A DNA stretch of 64,000 nucleotides, taken from NCBI GenBank assembly GCA_035512775.1, contig DATKDI010000055.1:108403-172402 (forward strand), in the 5' to 3' direction. The stretch is from JAJNBA01 sp035512775 (GTDB taxonomy: Bacteria > Actinomycetota > UBA4738 > HRBIN12). The first letter of the stretch is position 1. Every line of letters starts with the position of its first letter. The translations under genes were made by a program, and so were the position numbers. Positions 42,036-50,003 of this stretch are shown in pieces. The notes beneath the pieces were generated by a model. That model did no database searches. It had not been told where the DNA came from and saw only the letters and a list, made by a program, of their open reading frames with translations.

Positions 42036-42950
42036 ATGAGCTCCCGTCATCTGGTCCGAGCCGGGCGCGAGCTCGAGCTCACCGCTCCCCCGGGGTCGAC
42101 CGCCGAAGGCCTCCGGCGCTGGTCGGTGGTCGACGAGCACGTGCCCGGCGCCGTGCACACCGGGTTCGCGATCGTCGAGCTGGCCGGCGGTGGCCGGATC
42201 CCGTGGCACGTCCACAGCTTCGAGGACAGCCTGTACGTGTTCGAGGGCGAGGTCGTCGTGGACACCGGCGAGGGTGCGAACCTGCTGCGGCCGGGCGATT
42301 ACGGCGTGACGCCCGTCGGCGCGCCGCACGCGCTCCGGAACGTCTCAGAGGCACCCGCGCGGTGGGCGACGATGTGGGCCCCCCAGCCGCGTTCGCGCGT
42401 CCAGGGCGACACCTACGCGGTGCCGGGTCTGCCCGAGCGTGAGCCGACCCCGATCGACGTGCGCGATCCGCGCACGCGCTCGTTCGGGCACATCGACCCC
42501 GCGAACATGGAGGTGGACAAGCAGACGCAGGACATGCTGGCGGTCTCGGCGAGCATGCGGACGGCGCTCCTCGTCTACAGCGGCATCACCGTGAAGATGA
42601 TGGTGGACGCCGACCTCGGAGCGCAGCTCCTGACGATGTTCATGGTGCAGTACGAGCCGCGCGGGCTCGCAGGGCGCCACGACCACCCATACGAGGAGAC
42701 CTACCTGATCCTTGACGGCGAGGTCGACGCGGAGTTCGACGGCGAGCGGTACCACCTCGTGCCGGGGGACATCGCGTGGGCCGGGGTGGGTTGCGTCCAC
42801 GCGTTCACGAACTCCGGGCCTGGGATCGTGCGGTGGCTGGAGACGCAGGCGCCACAACCGCCCCATCGCCACTCCTACCGGTTCGCCCGGGACTGGGAGT
42901 ACCTGACCGAGGCGACCGCGATCGACGAAGGGAAGAACACGGATGGCTGA
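42036..42950 (+). CDS. Double-cupin protein
   Basis: A 304-residue bicupin. The first cupin holds 'IPWHVHSFEDSLYVFEGEVV' and 'LRPGDYGVTPVGAPHALRNV'; the second holds 'GRHDHPYEETYLILDGEVD' and 'LVPGDIAWAGVGCVHAFTN', so both His-rich metal motifs look intact. Layout is like (S)-ureidoglycine aminohydrolase or gentisate-type bicupins, with the metal enzyme in the C-terminal half. It fits an enzyme acting on the nitrogenous or hydroxylated intermediate. It overlaps the SDR gene by 8 nt. Confidence 0.8.
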   Translation: MSSRHLVRAGRELELTAPPGSTAEGLRRWSVVDEHVPGAVHTGFAIVELAGGGRIPWHVHSFEDSLYVFEGEVVVDTGEGANLLRPGDYGVTPVGAPHALRNVSEAPARWATMWAPQPRSRVQGDTYAVPGLPEREPTPIDVRDPRTRSFGHIDPANMEVDKQTQDMLAVSASMRTALLVYSGITVKMMVDADLGAQLLTMFMVQYEPRGLAGRHDHPYEETYLILDGEVDAEFDGERYHLVPGDIAWAGVGCVHAFTNSGPGIVRWLETQAPQPPHRHSYRFARDWEYLTEATAIDEGKNTDG

Positions 42951-43641
42951 GCAGACGGTGGTCGTGGTGGGCGGGACGCAAGGGCTCGGACGGGATCTCG
43001 CGCGGCACTACGCAGCCGCCGGCCGCCGCGTGGTGGTGACGGGGCGCGATGCGGAGCGAGCCATTGCAGCCGCGGCCGAGCTCGGCACCTCGGTCGAGGG
43101 CATCGCGTTCGATCTCTCCGAGCCGACGACGATCGCGCCGGCCCTCGCCGGGCTCGGCCCTATCGACCGGCTCGCGCTCGCAGCGCTCGACCGGGACCTC
43201 AACTCCATCAAGGATTACGACATCGAGGCCGCGATCCGTCTCGTCACCCTGAAGCTCGTCGGGTACACCGAGGTCGTCCACGCGCTGCTCGATCGGCTCA
43301 CGCCCGACGCGTCGGTCCTTCTGTACGGGGGCCTCGCCAAGCTCCGCCCGTATCCGGGCTCCACGACGATCACGACGATCAACCACGGTGTCGACGGGTT
43401 GGTGCGCACGATGGCGGCGGAGCTCCCGCCGATCCGCGTGAACGCCCTCCACCCCGGGATCGTCGGCGACAGTCCGTTCTGGGCGCCGAAGACCGAGGCG
43501 CTCGAGGCCACGAAGGCGAAGACCCCGACGGGCCGGCTGGTCGAGATGCGCGACGTCACGGACGCGGCGGTGTTCCTCCTGGAGAACCCCTCGATGCACG
43601 GGACCGAGCTCCGGATCGACGGCGGCTGGTCGCTCACATGA
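42943..43641 (+). CDS. SDR-fold protein lacking the catalytic Tyr-x3-Lys
   Basis: A 232-residue short-chain dehydrogenase-like protein. The cofactor motif 'VVVGGTQGLGRDLARHYA' (residues about 8-25) and the C-terminal 'RVNALHPGIVGDSPFW' and 'GTELRIDGGWSLT' are canonical. The region that should hold YxxxK reads 'STTITTINHGVDGLVRTMAA', without Tyr or Lys. It may be a non-catalytic NAD(P)-binding subunit or use different residues. It overlaps the beta-hydroxyacid dehydrogenase gene by 4 nt. Confidence 0.78.
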   Translation: MAEQTVVVVGGTQGLGRDLARHYAAAGRRVVVTGRDAERAIAAAAELGTSVEGIAFDLSEPTTIAPALAGLGPIDRLALAALDRDLNSIKDYDIEAAIRLVTLKLVGYTEVVHALLDRLTPDASVLLYGGLAKLRPYPGSTTITTINHGVDGLVRTMAAELPPIRVNALHPGIVGDSPFWAPKTEALEATKAKTPTGRLVEMRDVTDAAVFLLENPSMHGTELRIDGGWSLT

Positions 43642-44516
43642 CGTCCCGGGTCGCCGTCCTCGGCGCCGGGAACATGGCCGGAGCGATGGTGGGGACGCTC
43701 CGCCGTGCCGGGTTCGACGTCGTCGTCTGGAACCGCACGCAGGCGCGCGGCGAGGCGGTCGCGGCAACCCACGGAGCGACGGCGGCACCCACAGCAACGG
43801 AAGCCATGGCAAACGCCGAGGTCGTGCTGAGCAGCCTGGCGGATGATGAGGCCGTGCTGGCAACCTACCTCGGGGACGAGGGAGCGGCGAGCGCGTGCGG
43901 CCCCGACCACGTGGTCCTCGAGATGAGCACGATCGCACCGGACACCGCCCGTCGCGTCGGCGAGGCCGTGACGGCATCCGGGGCCGCCTTCCTCGACGCG
44001 CCGGTCTCGGGAAGCGTGCCCACCGTCGAGAAGGGAGAGCTCACGATCATGGTCGGCGGGGATGCCGCAACACTCGAGCGCGCCCGGCCCGTCCTCGACG
44101 CGTTGGCCGCGAAGATCTTCCACGTGGGTGTCCTCGGCGCCGGCGCGACGGTGAAGCTCGCGGTGAACGCCCTCGTGCATGCGATCGACGTGGGTCTGTC
44201 GGAGGCACTCGTGCTCGCCGAGAAGGCCGGCGTCGACCGGAGCGCCGCCTACGACGTCTTCGCGGCTGGAGCGGCGGCCGCGCCGTTCGTGCTCTACAAG
44301 CGTCCGGCGTTCGAGGACCCGGACCACGCGCAACTGACGTTCACGCTGGACCTGATGGCCAAGGACCTGGACCTGATCCTCTCGCTCGCGCGCGAGGTGG
44401 ACGCGCCGATGGGGCAGGCGGAGCGCAATCGCGAGGTGGTCGAGCGGGCCCTCATCGGGGGGTTCTCCGGCCGCGACATGAGCGCCGTCGCGGAGTACCT
44501 CCGTCGGCCGGGCTAG
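43638..44516 (+). CDS. NAD(P)-dependent beta-hydroxyacid dehydrogenase (HIBADH family)
   Basis: A 292-residue 3-hydroxyisobutyrate/tartronate-semialdehyde reductase-type enzyme. 'VLGAGNMAGAMVGTLRRAGF' (residues 7-26) binds NAD(P), 'DAPVSGSVPTVEKGELTIMV' is the substrate-binding signature, and 'GAGATVKLAVNAL' carries the catalytic Lys near 173. The C-terminal helical domain ends the protein. It would oxidise a hydroxyacid or reduce its semialdehyde in the operon pathway. It is the last gene of the operon and ends in a CTAG shared with the convergent NTF2-like gene. Confidence 0.9.
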   Translation: MTSRVAVLGAGNMAGAMVGTLRRAGFDVVVWNRTQARGEAVAATHGATAAPTATEAMANAEVVLSSLADDEAVLATYLGDEGAASACGPDHVVLEMSTIAPDTARRVGEAVTASGAAFLDAPVSGSVPTVEKGELTIMVGGDAATLERARPVLDALAAKIFHVGVLGAGATVKLAVNALVHAIDVGLSEALVLAEKAGVDRSAAYDVFAAGAAAAPFVLYKRPAFEDPDHAQLTFTLDLMAKDLDLILSLAREVDAPMGQAERNREVVERALIGGFSGRDMSAVAEYLRRPG

Positions 44517-44899
44517 GTTCCCCAGTCCCCGAAGGGTTCCCGCCTCCCGAGAGTGAAGTTCCAGTACTCGCGGAGGTCGCTACATCTCCCGTCCGACTCG
44601 AACCGGAGGAGCAGGCAGCCGGGAAGCGTGACCTCCTCGCCCTCGGAGACCATCGTCGTCCACCACTCGACCGCCACGCGGTTCCCGTCGACGAACGGAC
44701 GGCCCATCTTCACGATGGCGCCGCGCTGCTGGCTCGTCACGCCGTCCCAGTACGCGCGGATCCCCTCGTGGCCGACGTGCGGCTCCTCGAACGGGTTCGA
44801 TCGGTAGCTCGCATCCTCGGTGAACAGCGTGAGGACCAGCTCGGTGTCGCCCGCCTCCCAGGCCCTCCGGTAGCCGTCGATCCATCCCGTCAGATCCAT
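44513..44899 (-). CDS. NTF2/SnoaL-like small protein
   Basis: A 128-residue protein of the SnoaL/NTF2-like fold: 'WIDGYRRAWEAGDTELVLTL', 'YRSNPFEEPHVGHEGIRAYW', 'VAVEWWTTMVSEGEEVTLPG' and a final 'REYWNFT'. Such proteins range from isomerases to ligand-binding proteins. Its function is unknown. A TACGCT hexamer 7 nt before the ATG suggests a leaderless transcript of its own. Confidence 0.8.
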   Translation of the reverse strand: MDLTGWIDGYRRAWEAGDTELVLTLFTEDASYRSNPFEEPHVGHEGIRAYWDGVTSQQRGAIVKMGRPFVDGNRVAVEWWTTMVSEGEEVTLPGCLLLRFESDGRCSDLREYWNFTLGRREPFGDWGT

Positions 44900-44906
44900 G
44901 TCCCTC

Positions 44907-44912
44907 AGCGTA
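44907..44912 (-). promoter_or_regulatory. Candidate leaderless -10 (TACGCT) for the NTF2-like gene
   Basis: On the minus strand TACGCT ends 7 nt before the ATG at 44899. Confidence 0.4.
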
Positions 44913-44949
44913 TCCCGTGGGAGTATCCCGGCCCCGCAGACGCGACGCG

Positions 44950-46182
44950 TCAGGCCGAAGGATCGCCCGGCGCCGGCTCGGGCCCCGCCGTGTCGGCCCG
45001 CCGGAGCACGAGCATCACGGGGACGAGCACGAGCAGGACACCGAGCCCGGCGATCAGGAAGACGTTCCTCGGACCGAAGAGGTCCACGAGGAAGCCGCCG
45101 GCCGCGAACGCGAGCGTGTGCCCCGCGGGCGCCGCCGTGCCGACGAGGCCGAAGATGCGCCCCAGCATCTCCCGCGGCACCGCCTGCTGGACCAGGGTGT
45201 CCATCGCGACGACCTCCACCGCGTTGCCCACGCCGGCGATCGCCTGGCCGACCGCGACCAGGGCGATCAGCGGCGCGATCCCGGTCAGCACGGCACCGAT
45301 CCCGCCCGCGACCCAGCCGAGGAGGAAGACCGTGCCCGCCACGGCCGCCGTGCCTTTCCACGTAAGGCCGAGTGAGCCGAGGAGCATCCCGATGCCGTAC
45401 GCGCCGGTCACGAGCCCGTAGGCGAGCGGGCTCCCGCTGAGCGTCCCACGCACCAGGAACACGAGCGCGACGTCGTCCAGGCCGGCGAACGCGACCCCGA
45501 CGAACAGCGCGACGATCAGCGTGCGGACCACCCGGTTCCGCCACGCGAACCGGAGCCCGTCCATGCCGACGGCGAGGAAACCTCGGGCTTCCGTGGCAGC
45601 AGCGGGCGCGCGGAGCGGCGGCAACCCCAGCAGGAGCGCCGCCGAGAGCACGAAGGAGAGGGCGTTCGCAGCGAGGGCGCCGCGGAAGTCCAGCCACTCG
45701 ACGAGCAGCCCGCCGAGGACGGGGCCGGCCGCCACCCGGATGTTCAGGGACATCCCGATCCAGGCGTTCGCGCGCATCAGCTGCTCCGGCCGGACGAGCG
45801 CCGGCAGGGCGCTCCGTCCGGCCGGCGCGAACAGCGTGTCGAACGCGGCCGCGAGCGCGACCAGCCCGAGCAGCAGTGGGAACGACGGGTTGAGCCAGGC
45901 GATCGTGCCGAAGATCGCGGCCTGGCCGAGGTCGCAGACCACCATCAGCGACCCCTGCTCCACCCGGTCCACGACGACGCCGGCGAGCGGTCCGAGGAAG
46001 CGCGGGATCGACGTGGCGAGCAGGAGCGCGCCGACCGAGGTCCCCGTCCCACGGTTGTCCTGCACCAGGAGGACGAGCGCGATCAGCGCGATCCCGTCAC
46101 CCACATGGGACACGGTGCGGGCGGCGAGCAACCGGCGGAACGCCGGCGCGTCGCGGATCGGGTTCGTCACGTCCTCGCTCAC
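44950..46182 (-). CDS. MFS transporter, DHA3/EntS-like exporter
   Basis: A 410-residue membrane protein with about twelve helices ('RLLAARTVSHVGDGIALIAL', 'ATSIPRFLGPLAGVVVDRV', 'AFDTLFAPAGRSALPALV', 'VQQAVPREMLGRIFGLVGTA'). The 'P-x-E-x-L-x-R-A-N' style loop after helix 4 is seen in 'LVRPEQLMRANAWIGMSLN', typical of the DHA3 (macrolide/enterobactin efflux) group. It probably exports a drug or metabolite. The GTG overlaps the stop of the regulator gene by 4 nt, so it is likely controlled with it. Confidence 0.87.
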   Translation of the reverse strand: MSEDVTNPIRDAPAFRRLLAARTVSHVGDGIALIALVLLVQDNRGTGTSVGALLLATSIPRFLGPLAGVVVDRVEQGSLMVVCDLGQAAIFGTIAWLNPSFPLLLGLVALAAAFDTLFAPAGRSALPALVRPEQLMRANAWIGMSLNIRVAAGPVLGGLLVEWLDFRGALAANALSFVLSAALLLGLPPLRAPAAATEARGFLAVGMDGLRFAWRNRVVRTLIVALFVGVAFAGLDDVALVFLVRGTLSGSPLAYGLVTGAYGIGMLLGSLGLTWKGTAAVAGTVFLLGWVAGGIGAVLTGIAPLIALVAVGQAIAGVGNAVEVVAMDTLVQQAVPREMLGRIFGLVGTAAPAGHTLAFAAGGFLVDLFGPRNVFLIAGLGVLLVLVPVMLVLRRADTAGPEPAPGDPSA

Positions 46183-46766
46183 GCGTCGTCCCCCGCCATC
46201 TGGTCCTTTGGCATCTGCAGGAAGAGGGTCGCGATCGTGAACGTCGTCGAGCCCTCCGTCGCGCCCGGGATCGCGAGCTCGTCGAGGCGGTGGAGGAACG
46301 CGTGCACCGCCTCGCCCGCGGCGTCGATCCCGTCCGCGTCGAGCTCGATCTCCCGCGTGGACAACACGTCCTGGTCGACGTCGTGGCGCTCGGTCGCGGC
46401 TTCGTCCATCCGCCGCAGCAGCTCGGCGACGTACGCCCGGTTCATCGCCTGGCGCATCCCCGCCGGAGCGTCCGGCTCCACGTCGACCCACAGGCCGTGG
46501 GGCACCTCGAACAGGATCTCGGTCCCGCCGCGCCGGCTCCGCTCCCCCACGCGGAGCGCGATCCCCGCCCGCTCCAGGGACCGGAGATGGTACTGGGCGG
46601 AGCCGACCCGGATCCCGAGGCGGCGGGCGAGCTCCGAGGCGGACAGGGCCTCGGCGCGGAGGAGGTGGAGCATCCGGACGCGCGTCGGGTGCGCGAGCGC
46701 ACGCATCGCAGGGAGTCCCGCGACGCGATGCGTGGATCGACCGGTCGACGTCTTCCGAGGTGGCAC
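46179..46766 (-). CDS. ArsR-type winged-helix regulator
   Basis: A 195-residue regulator. Its N-terminal winged helix is clear ('MRALAHPTRVRMLHLLRAEA', 'SASELARRLGIRVGSAQYHL', 'RSLERAGIALRV'). The C-terminal 110 residues are acidic and helical, and presumably sense a ligand or mediate dimerisation. No metal-binding Cys cluster is seen. It starts with GTG and is co-translated with the exporter downstream, the common regulator-pump pairing. An inverted repeat sits over its own promoter. Confidence 0.83.
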   Translation of the reverse strand: MPPRKTSTGRSTHRVAGLPAMRALAHPTRVRMLHLLRAEALSASELARRLGIRVGSAQYHLRSLERAGIALRVGERSRRGGTEILFEVPHGLWVDVEPDAPAGMRQAMNRAYVAELLRRMDEAATERHDVDQDVLSTREIELDADGIDAAGEAVHAFLHRLDELAIPGATEGSTTFTIATLFLQMPKDQMAGDDA

Positions 46767-46772
46767 GAGTCA

Positions 46773-46796
46773 ACCCTACGACATCTCTTATAGGGT
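46773..46796 (-). promoter_or_regulatory. Operator-promoter for the regulator/exporter unit
   Basis: Inverted repeat ACCCTA-N12-TAGGGT. Read on the minus strand, the TAGGGT nearest the gene is itself a TANNNT -10 that ends 6 nt before the GTG at 46766, so a repressor bound to the dyad would block transcription. Autoregulation is inferred. Confidence 0.5.
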
Positions 46797-46917
46797 CAGC
46801 AGGCCATCCTGCAACGGAGCGCGCTGCGCTGATCGCGGCTCCACATCCGCGCACGCCGAGAGGCTGGTCGACGCTTCTCTCGCCTTGGGATGAGCGAGGC
46901 GAGAAGGCGCGCATCTC

Positions 46918-46953
46918 GAGGGAGTCGAACTCCAACCTTCTGATCCGTAGTCA
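46918..46953 (-). repeat. tRNA-Arg(ACG) 3'-half remnant, copy 1 (possible att site)
   Basis: On the minus strand this reads as part of a tRNA-Arg from the anticodon loop (CTACGGA, anticodon ACG) to the T arm (TTCGACT). The D arm and acceptor 5' strand are absent, and the T stem is imperfect. A 16-bp block and a 13-bp block are identical to copy 2 at 50004-50040 in the same orientation. Remnants of this extent are typical of integrase attachment sites. Confidence 0.5.
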
Positions 46954-47197
46954 TGTCGGGCTGAACGGTATGCGGGGCAGCATTTCCCCAGGTCGGCTCG
47001 GAGCGCTGTGCGCCGAGTTGTCACCCGTCCTTCTGCGTCCCGGCGAATGGCTCCCAACTGGGCTCCCGACGTAGATCTCCACACCGCACACAGGCCCCGG
47101 ACGTTATTGACCTGCTTGACTGTCGAGATGGGGTACCCGAGGGATCGACGGTTCGAGCCTCGTGACAGCAAGAAGCGGCACGACTGGAGGCACGACC

Positions 47198-48505
47198 ATG
47201 GCTGACACCACGAACGAAGATCCGCTGAAGCACTTGTTCGATTATCCGCTTCTCGAGGCGATCTACGGGAGGCGTGCCCGCCGGTTTGGCCTGGGTATGG
47301 AGATCCCTTCGGGCCCGCTGGCGTTCAGATCGAGCGCCGAACCCGCTCCGCTGACGGAACTCGAGCACGCGGTGCTCGTCGCCGCCGGAACCGGAGTCAC
47401 TGGGTGGAATTTCGGTGTGCCGTTCGGCCCGGATCGCCCGGATTCGCATGCCCATTACACGCTACGATTCACCGGTCGTACCGCACCCACCGCCGCCGGG
47501 TTCGGAACCCCCGTGCTGTTCCACACCGACGACGACGGCACGTACCTCACGAATACCCGCGACAGCACCCCGACGGCCGTTCGGGAGTTGGACGACGGGG
47601 ACGACGACATCCAACGGATTTTGGACGTGTGCCGCCAGGGCACCACCCAGTTGTCCGATCGAAGGCTCGACCTACCGGCTCAGCCACCGCACATGCTCCC
47701 CCCAAACCTATGGATGGCGAATGCACCCGGTTCGACCCTGTTCATGCCCATCGGTGATGCGAGCGAGCAAGTGCTGGGATTTCTGGCCATGGTCATCGCC
47801 AACGGCAACCTCATCATGGATGACGAGGCGGGCCGTCCCGCCGGTGACCTTGCCCCGTTCGTCCGGAGCGGGCTGCTCGATGAAACCAAGCTCTCACCTC
47901 TCTCGGTGCTGCAGCTGATGGCCTACGAGGCCAACACCGCCGAACTCAGCTTCATGGCCCACAACATCGTGCTGACCATGCAAGCGATGGGCCTCGGCGG
48001 GTTGTTCTTCAATGGCATCAACCGATGGAGTGTCCTGGGAGCGTTCGCCGACGACGGCATCGCCGGACTCGGGTTCCGTTTCGTACACGACGAACGCTGG
48101 ACGCTGCCCAACCCCGTCGGTCTCGACGGCATGTACGAGGCGTTGTGCCCGCCCTACCAGCCCGATATGAGGACCGCTGCGCATGTGTTCGCCGAGCGCA
48201 AGTTCGGCCCTGGCGGCACTTACGACCCCTCGACTCCCGGCCCGTGGAAGGACGCGGCCGTGATCAAGGCTGGTGTCGATCCTTACAGCGATGAGTTCGT
48301 CGCGTGCTTGGGGGAGGTCGCCCAGTACATCTACGACACGCATGGTCGCTTCCCGTCGACCTACACCACGATGGTTCTCACCGGGTATGTGCAGGCCGTA
48401 CACCTCGACACCGACTACTACGACACCCACTTCCAACCGGGCGCGTACCTGCCGACCCACAGCCAGCACTGGGAGCGATGGCACTCCCCCCACGAGGGCA
48501 GCTGA
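47198..48505 (+). CDS. Nitroreductase-like flavoprotein of unknown function
   Basis: A 435-residue protein. The N terminus 'LLEAIYGRRARRFGLGMEI' and 'LTELEHAVLVAAGTGVTGWN' look like the FMN-binding start of nitroreductase/SagB-like proteins, and 'MAHNIVLTMQAMGLGGLFFN' resembles their central helix. The remaining half matches nothing I recognise. It lies in the segment between two tRNA remnants, and its codon choice looks less GC-biased than the neighbours, which suggests acquisition by transfer. A GGAGG ribosome-binding site sits 8 nt before the ATG at 47198. Confidence 0.55.
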   Translation: MADTTNEDPLKHLFDYPLLEAIYGRRARRFGLGMEIPSGPLAFRSSAEPAPLTELEHAVLVAAGTGVTGWNFGVPFGPDRPDSHAHYTLRFTGRTAPTAAGFGTPVLFHTDDDGTYLTNTRDSTPTAVRELDDGDDDIQRILDVCRQGTTQLSDRRLDLPAQPPHMLPPNLWMANAPGSTLFMPIGDASEQVLGFLAMVIANGNLIMDDEAGRPAGDLAPFVRSGLLDETKLSPLSVLQLMAYEANTAELSFMAHNIVLTMQAMGLGGLFFNGINRWSVLGAFADDGIAGLGFRFVHDERWTLPNPVGLDGMYEALCPPYQPDMRTAAHVFAERKFGPGGTYDPSTPGPWKDAAVIKAGVDPYSDEFVACLGEVAQYIYDTHGRFPSTYTTMVLTGYVQAVHLDTDYYDTHFQPGAYLPTHSQHWERWHSPHEGS

Positions 48506-48547
48506 CCCGACGGTTGGACAGGTGGTCTCTAAACCACACGACAAGCC

Positions 48548-48673
48548 CCGGAGCCATCGATGGACCGCCTGGCGCGAGACGCCGAAGCGCCGCGCGACCT
48601 CCACCACCGAAACCCCGTCGCGGATCACCGCGAGTACCGCCTGATACCTCTGCTCTACGACACTCAGCTCCAC
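48548..48673 (-). pseudogene. IS481-family transposase, N-terminal helix-turn-helix remnant
   Basis: About 42 codons from a GTG: 'VELSVVEQRYQAVLAVIRDG' followed by 'VARRFGVSRQAVHRWL', the standard N-terminal helix-turn-helix of IS481-type transposases. The frame continues into unrelated sequence after the RWL residues, so the catalytic DDE domain is gone. It marks former insertion-sequence activity here. Confidence 0.7.
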
Positions 48674-49017
48674 AAGCGTTTCCGCAGTGTCGAGCGCTGT
48701 GCCCCGTGTTATCACCTGTGCTGGTCCGGTCAACCAGCCCTGCCTTGAAGGCGCCAGTTCGTGTTCGGATCCGGTGACTACCCCTGCGCCACAGTGCCCT
48801 CCCATGCAGGTCGTGCATCCGCCCGATCGAGCGGTGCTCGAGGATCGACACCGGAGTGCCGACACACGCGGCAGTAGTTTCGCTACGCTCGTCGACGTAG
48901 CGCCCGTGCGAGGTTGACGGGCAGTCTCCCGCGGCCCTCGCCCTCGCCCACGTCCTCGTCCCTATCCCGTAGTCGATTTACGGACGCGGCCCGATGGTGG
49001 GTGCCGCTCGCGGTTCC

Positions 49018-49023
49018 TACGAT
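49018..49023 (+). promoter_or_regulatory. Candidate leaderless -10 (TACGAT)
   Basis: TACGAT ends 6 nt before the ATG at 49030. Confidence 0.4.
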
Positions 49024-49029
49024 GTCCCG

Positions 49030-49935
49030 ATGAGGTCGCGGAGGCTCCGACTGATCATGTCCCTGCTCGTGGTCGCCGTCGCGTTGGTCGGGACTCTGCC
49101 AGCGCCGGTGTTGGGCCAGGAGCTGACCGCCTCGCGGGTCCGCGTCACCCTGACGAGCCTGTGGGTCAAGCCAAGCCCAGATCCGACGGGGCTCGCCTAT
49201 CACCGCGGGCAACGCCAACTGCTGGTGGTCGACAGCGAGGTCGAGGAGACGCGGCGCTGGGCCGGGGCCAACATCTGGCGCGTGAGGCTCGGCGGGCGAG
49301 TTTCCCGGTCGTGGTCGCTGATGCGCTTCACGCGGGAGCCGACGGACATCGCGTTCAAGGACAGGCGGATCCTCTTCATCAGCGACGACAACGAAGACCG
49401 CGTCTTCCGCGTGCAGCGAGGCCCTGACAAGATCTGGGGGACGAGGGACGACGCGATCACGTCGTTCCCGACGCGCCCGTTCGGGAGTCGGGACCCGGAG
49501 GGGCTCGAGGTTGCGCTCGGGTCCGTGTGGGTCGCGGACGGGGAGAGCGCGCGCATCTACCGGGTACGCCCGGGTCGCGACGGGCGCTTCAACGGGGCCC
49601 CGCCGGTCGGCGACGACGTGGTGACGAGCTTCGACACGTTAGGGCTAGGTCTGCGGGACCCTGAGGATCTCGTCTACGACGGGGCCACGGGCCTCCTCTA
49701 CCTGGTCAGCGCCAAGGACGACGTGATCGTGCGCACGACCCGCGCGGGTGTGCTCGTGGACACGATCGACCTCTCGCCGTTCGGGCTGATCGCTCCGGCC
49801 GGCATCACCCTGGCGCCCGGGAGCAGGGACCGGAGCGTGCGGAACGTCTACATCTCGGATCGTGGCATCGACAACGGCCCCGATCCGAACGAGAACGACG
49901 GTCGGATCTTCGAGTTCGCCTTGACGGCCGCGTAG
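49030..49935 (+). CDS. Secreted beta-propeller-like protein
   Basis: A 301-residue protein with a signal peptide ('LIMSLLVVAVALVGTLPAPVLG', residues about 8-29) and a repetitive body: 'PTGLAYHRGQRQLLVVDSEV', 'PTDIAFKDRRILFISDDNED', 'PEGLEVALGSVWVADGESA' and 'PEDLVYDGATGLLYLVSAKD'. The repeats look like blades of an SdiA-regulated/NHL-type propeller. It may bind carbohydrate, protein or calcium outside the cell; Asp-rich loops ('DNGPDPNENDG') would fit calcium. No enzyme motif is seen. Confidence 0.65.
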   Translation: MRSRRLRLIMSLLVVAVALVGTLPAPVLGQELTASRVRVTLTSLWVKPSPDPTGLAYHRGQRQLLVVDSEVEETRRWAGANIWRVRLGGRVSRSWSLMRFTREPTDIAFKDRRILFISDDNEDRVFRVQRGPDKIWGTRDDAITSFPTRPFGSRDPEGLEVALGSVWVADGESARIYRVRPGRDGRFNGAPPVGDDVVTSFDTLGLGLRDPEDLVYDGATGLLYLVSAKDDVIVRTTRAGVLVDTIDLSPFGLIAPAGITLAPGSRDRSVRNVYISDRGIDNGPDPNENDGRIFEFALTAA

Positions 49936-49980
49936 CACTGTGAGCGGTGTGCCGCAAGGTGGCACTCTGTCTGCCTGCCA

Positions 49981-50000
49981 GCGCGCACCTGCTAGCGCGC
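49981..50000. terminator. GC-rich hairpin between the propeller gene and metF
   Basis: GCGCGC-N8-GCGCGC lies just after the propeller gene (stop at 49935) in a convergent region, without a poly-T tract. It may act as a terminator for either gene, or be part of the tRNA acceptor end next to it. Confidence 0.35.
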
Positions 50001-50003
50001 CGG

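Larger units (their letters stand above)
46767..47197. other. 431-bp intergenic region containing a tRNA remnant
   Basis: No gene is seen. It holds the regulator operator (46773-46796), the first tRNA-Arg-like remnant (46918-46953) and, near 47104-47120, TTGACC/TTGACT sequences that could be -35 elements for the nitroreductase-like gene, which has a GGAGG ribosome-binding site 8 nt before its ATG. Confidence 0.4.
48506..49029. other. 524-bp non-coding segment with a transposase remnant
   Basis: Apart from the 126-bp IS481-type remnant (48548-48673, minus strand) and the promoter of the next gene (TACGAT at 49018), no gene is seen. Short frames lack ribosome-binding sites. Confidence 0.5.
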
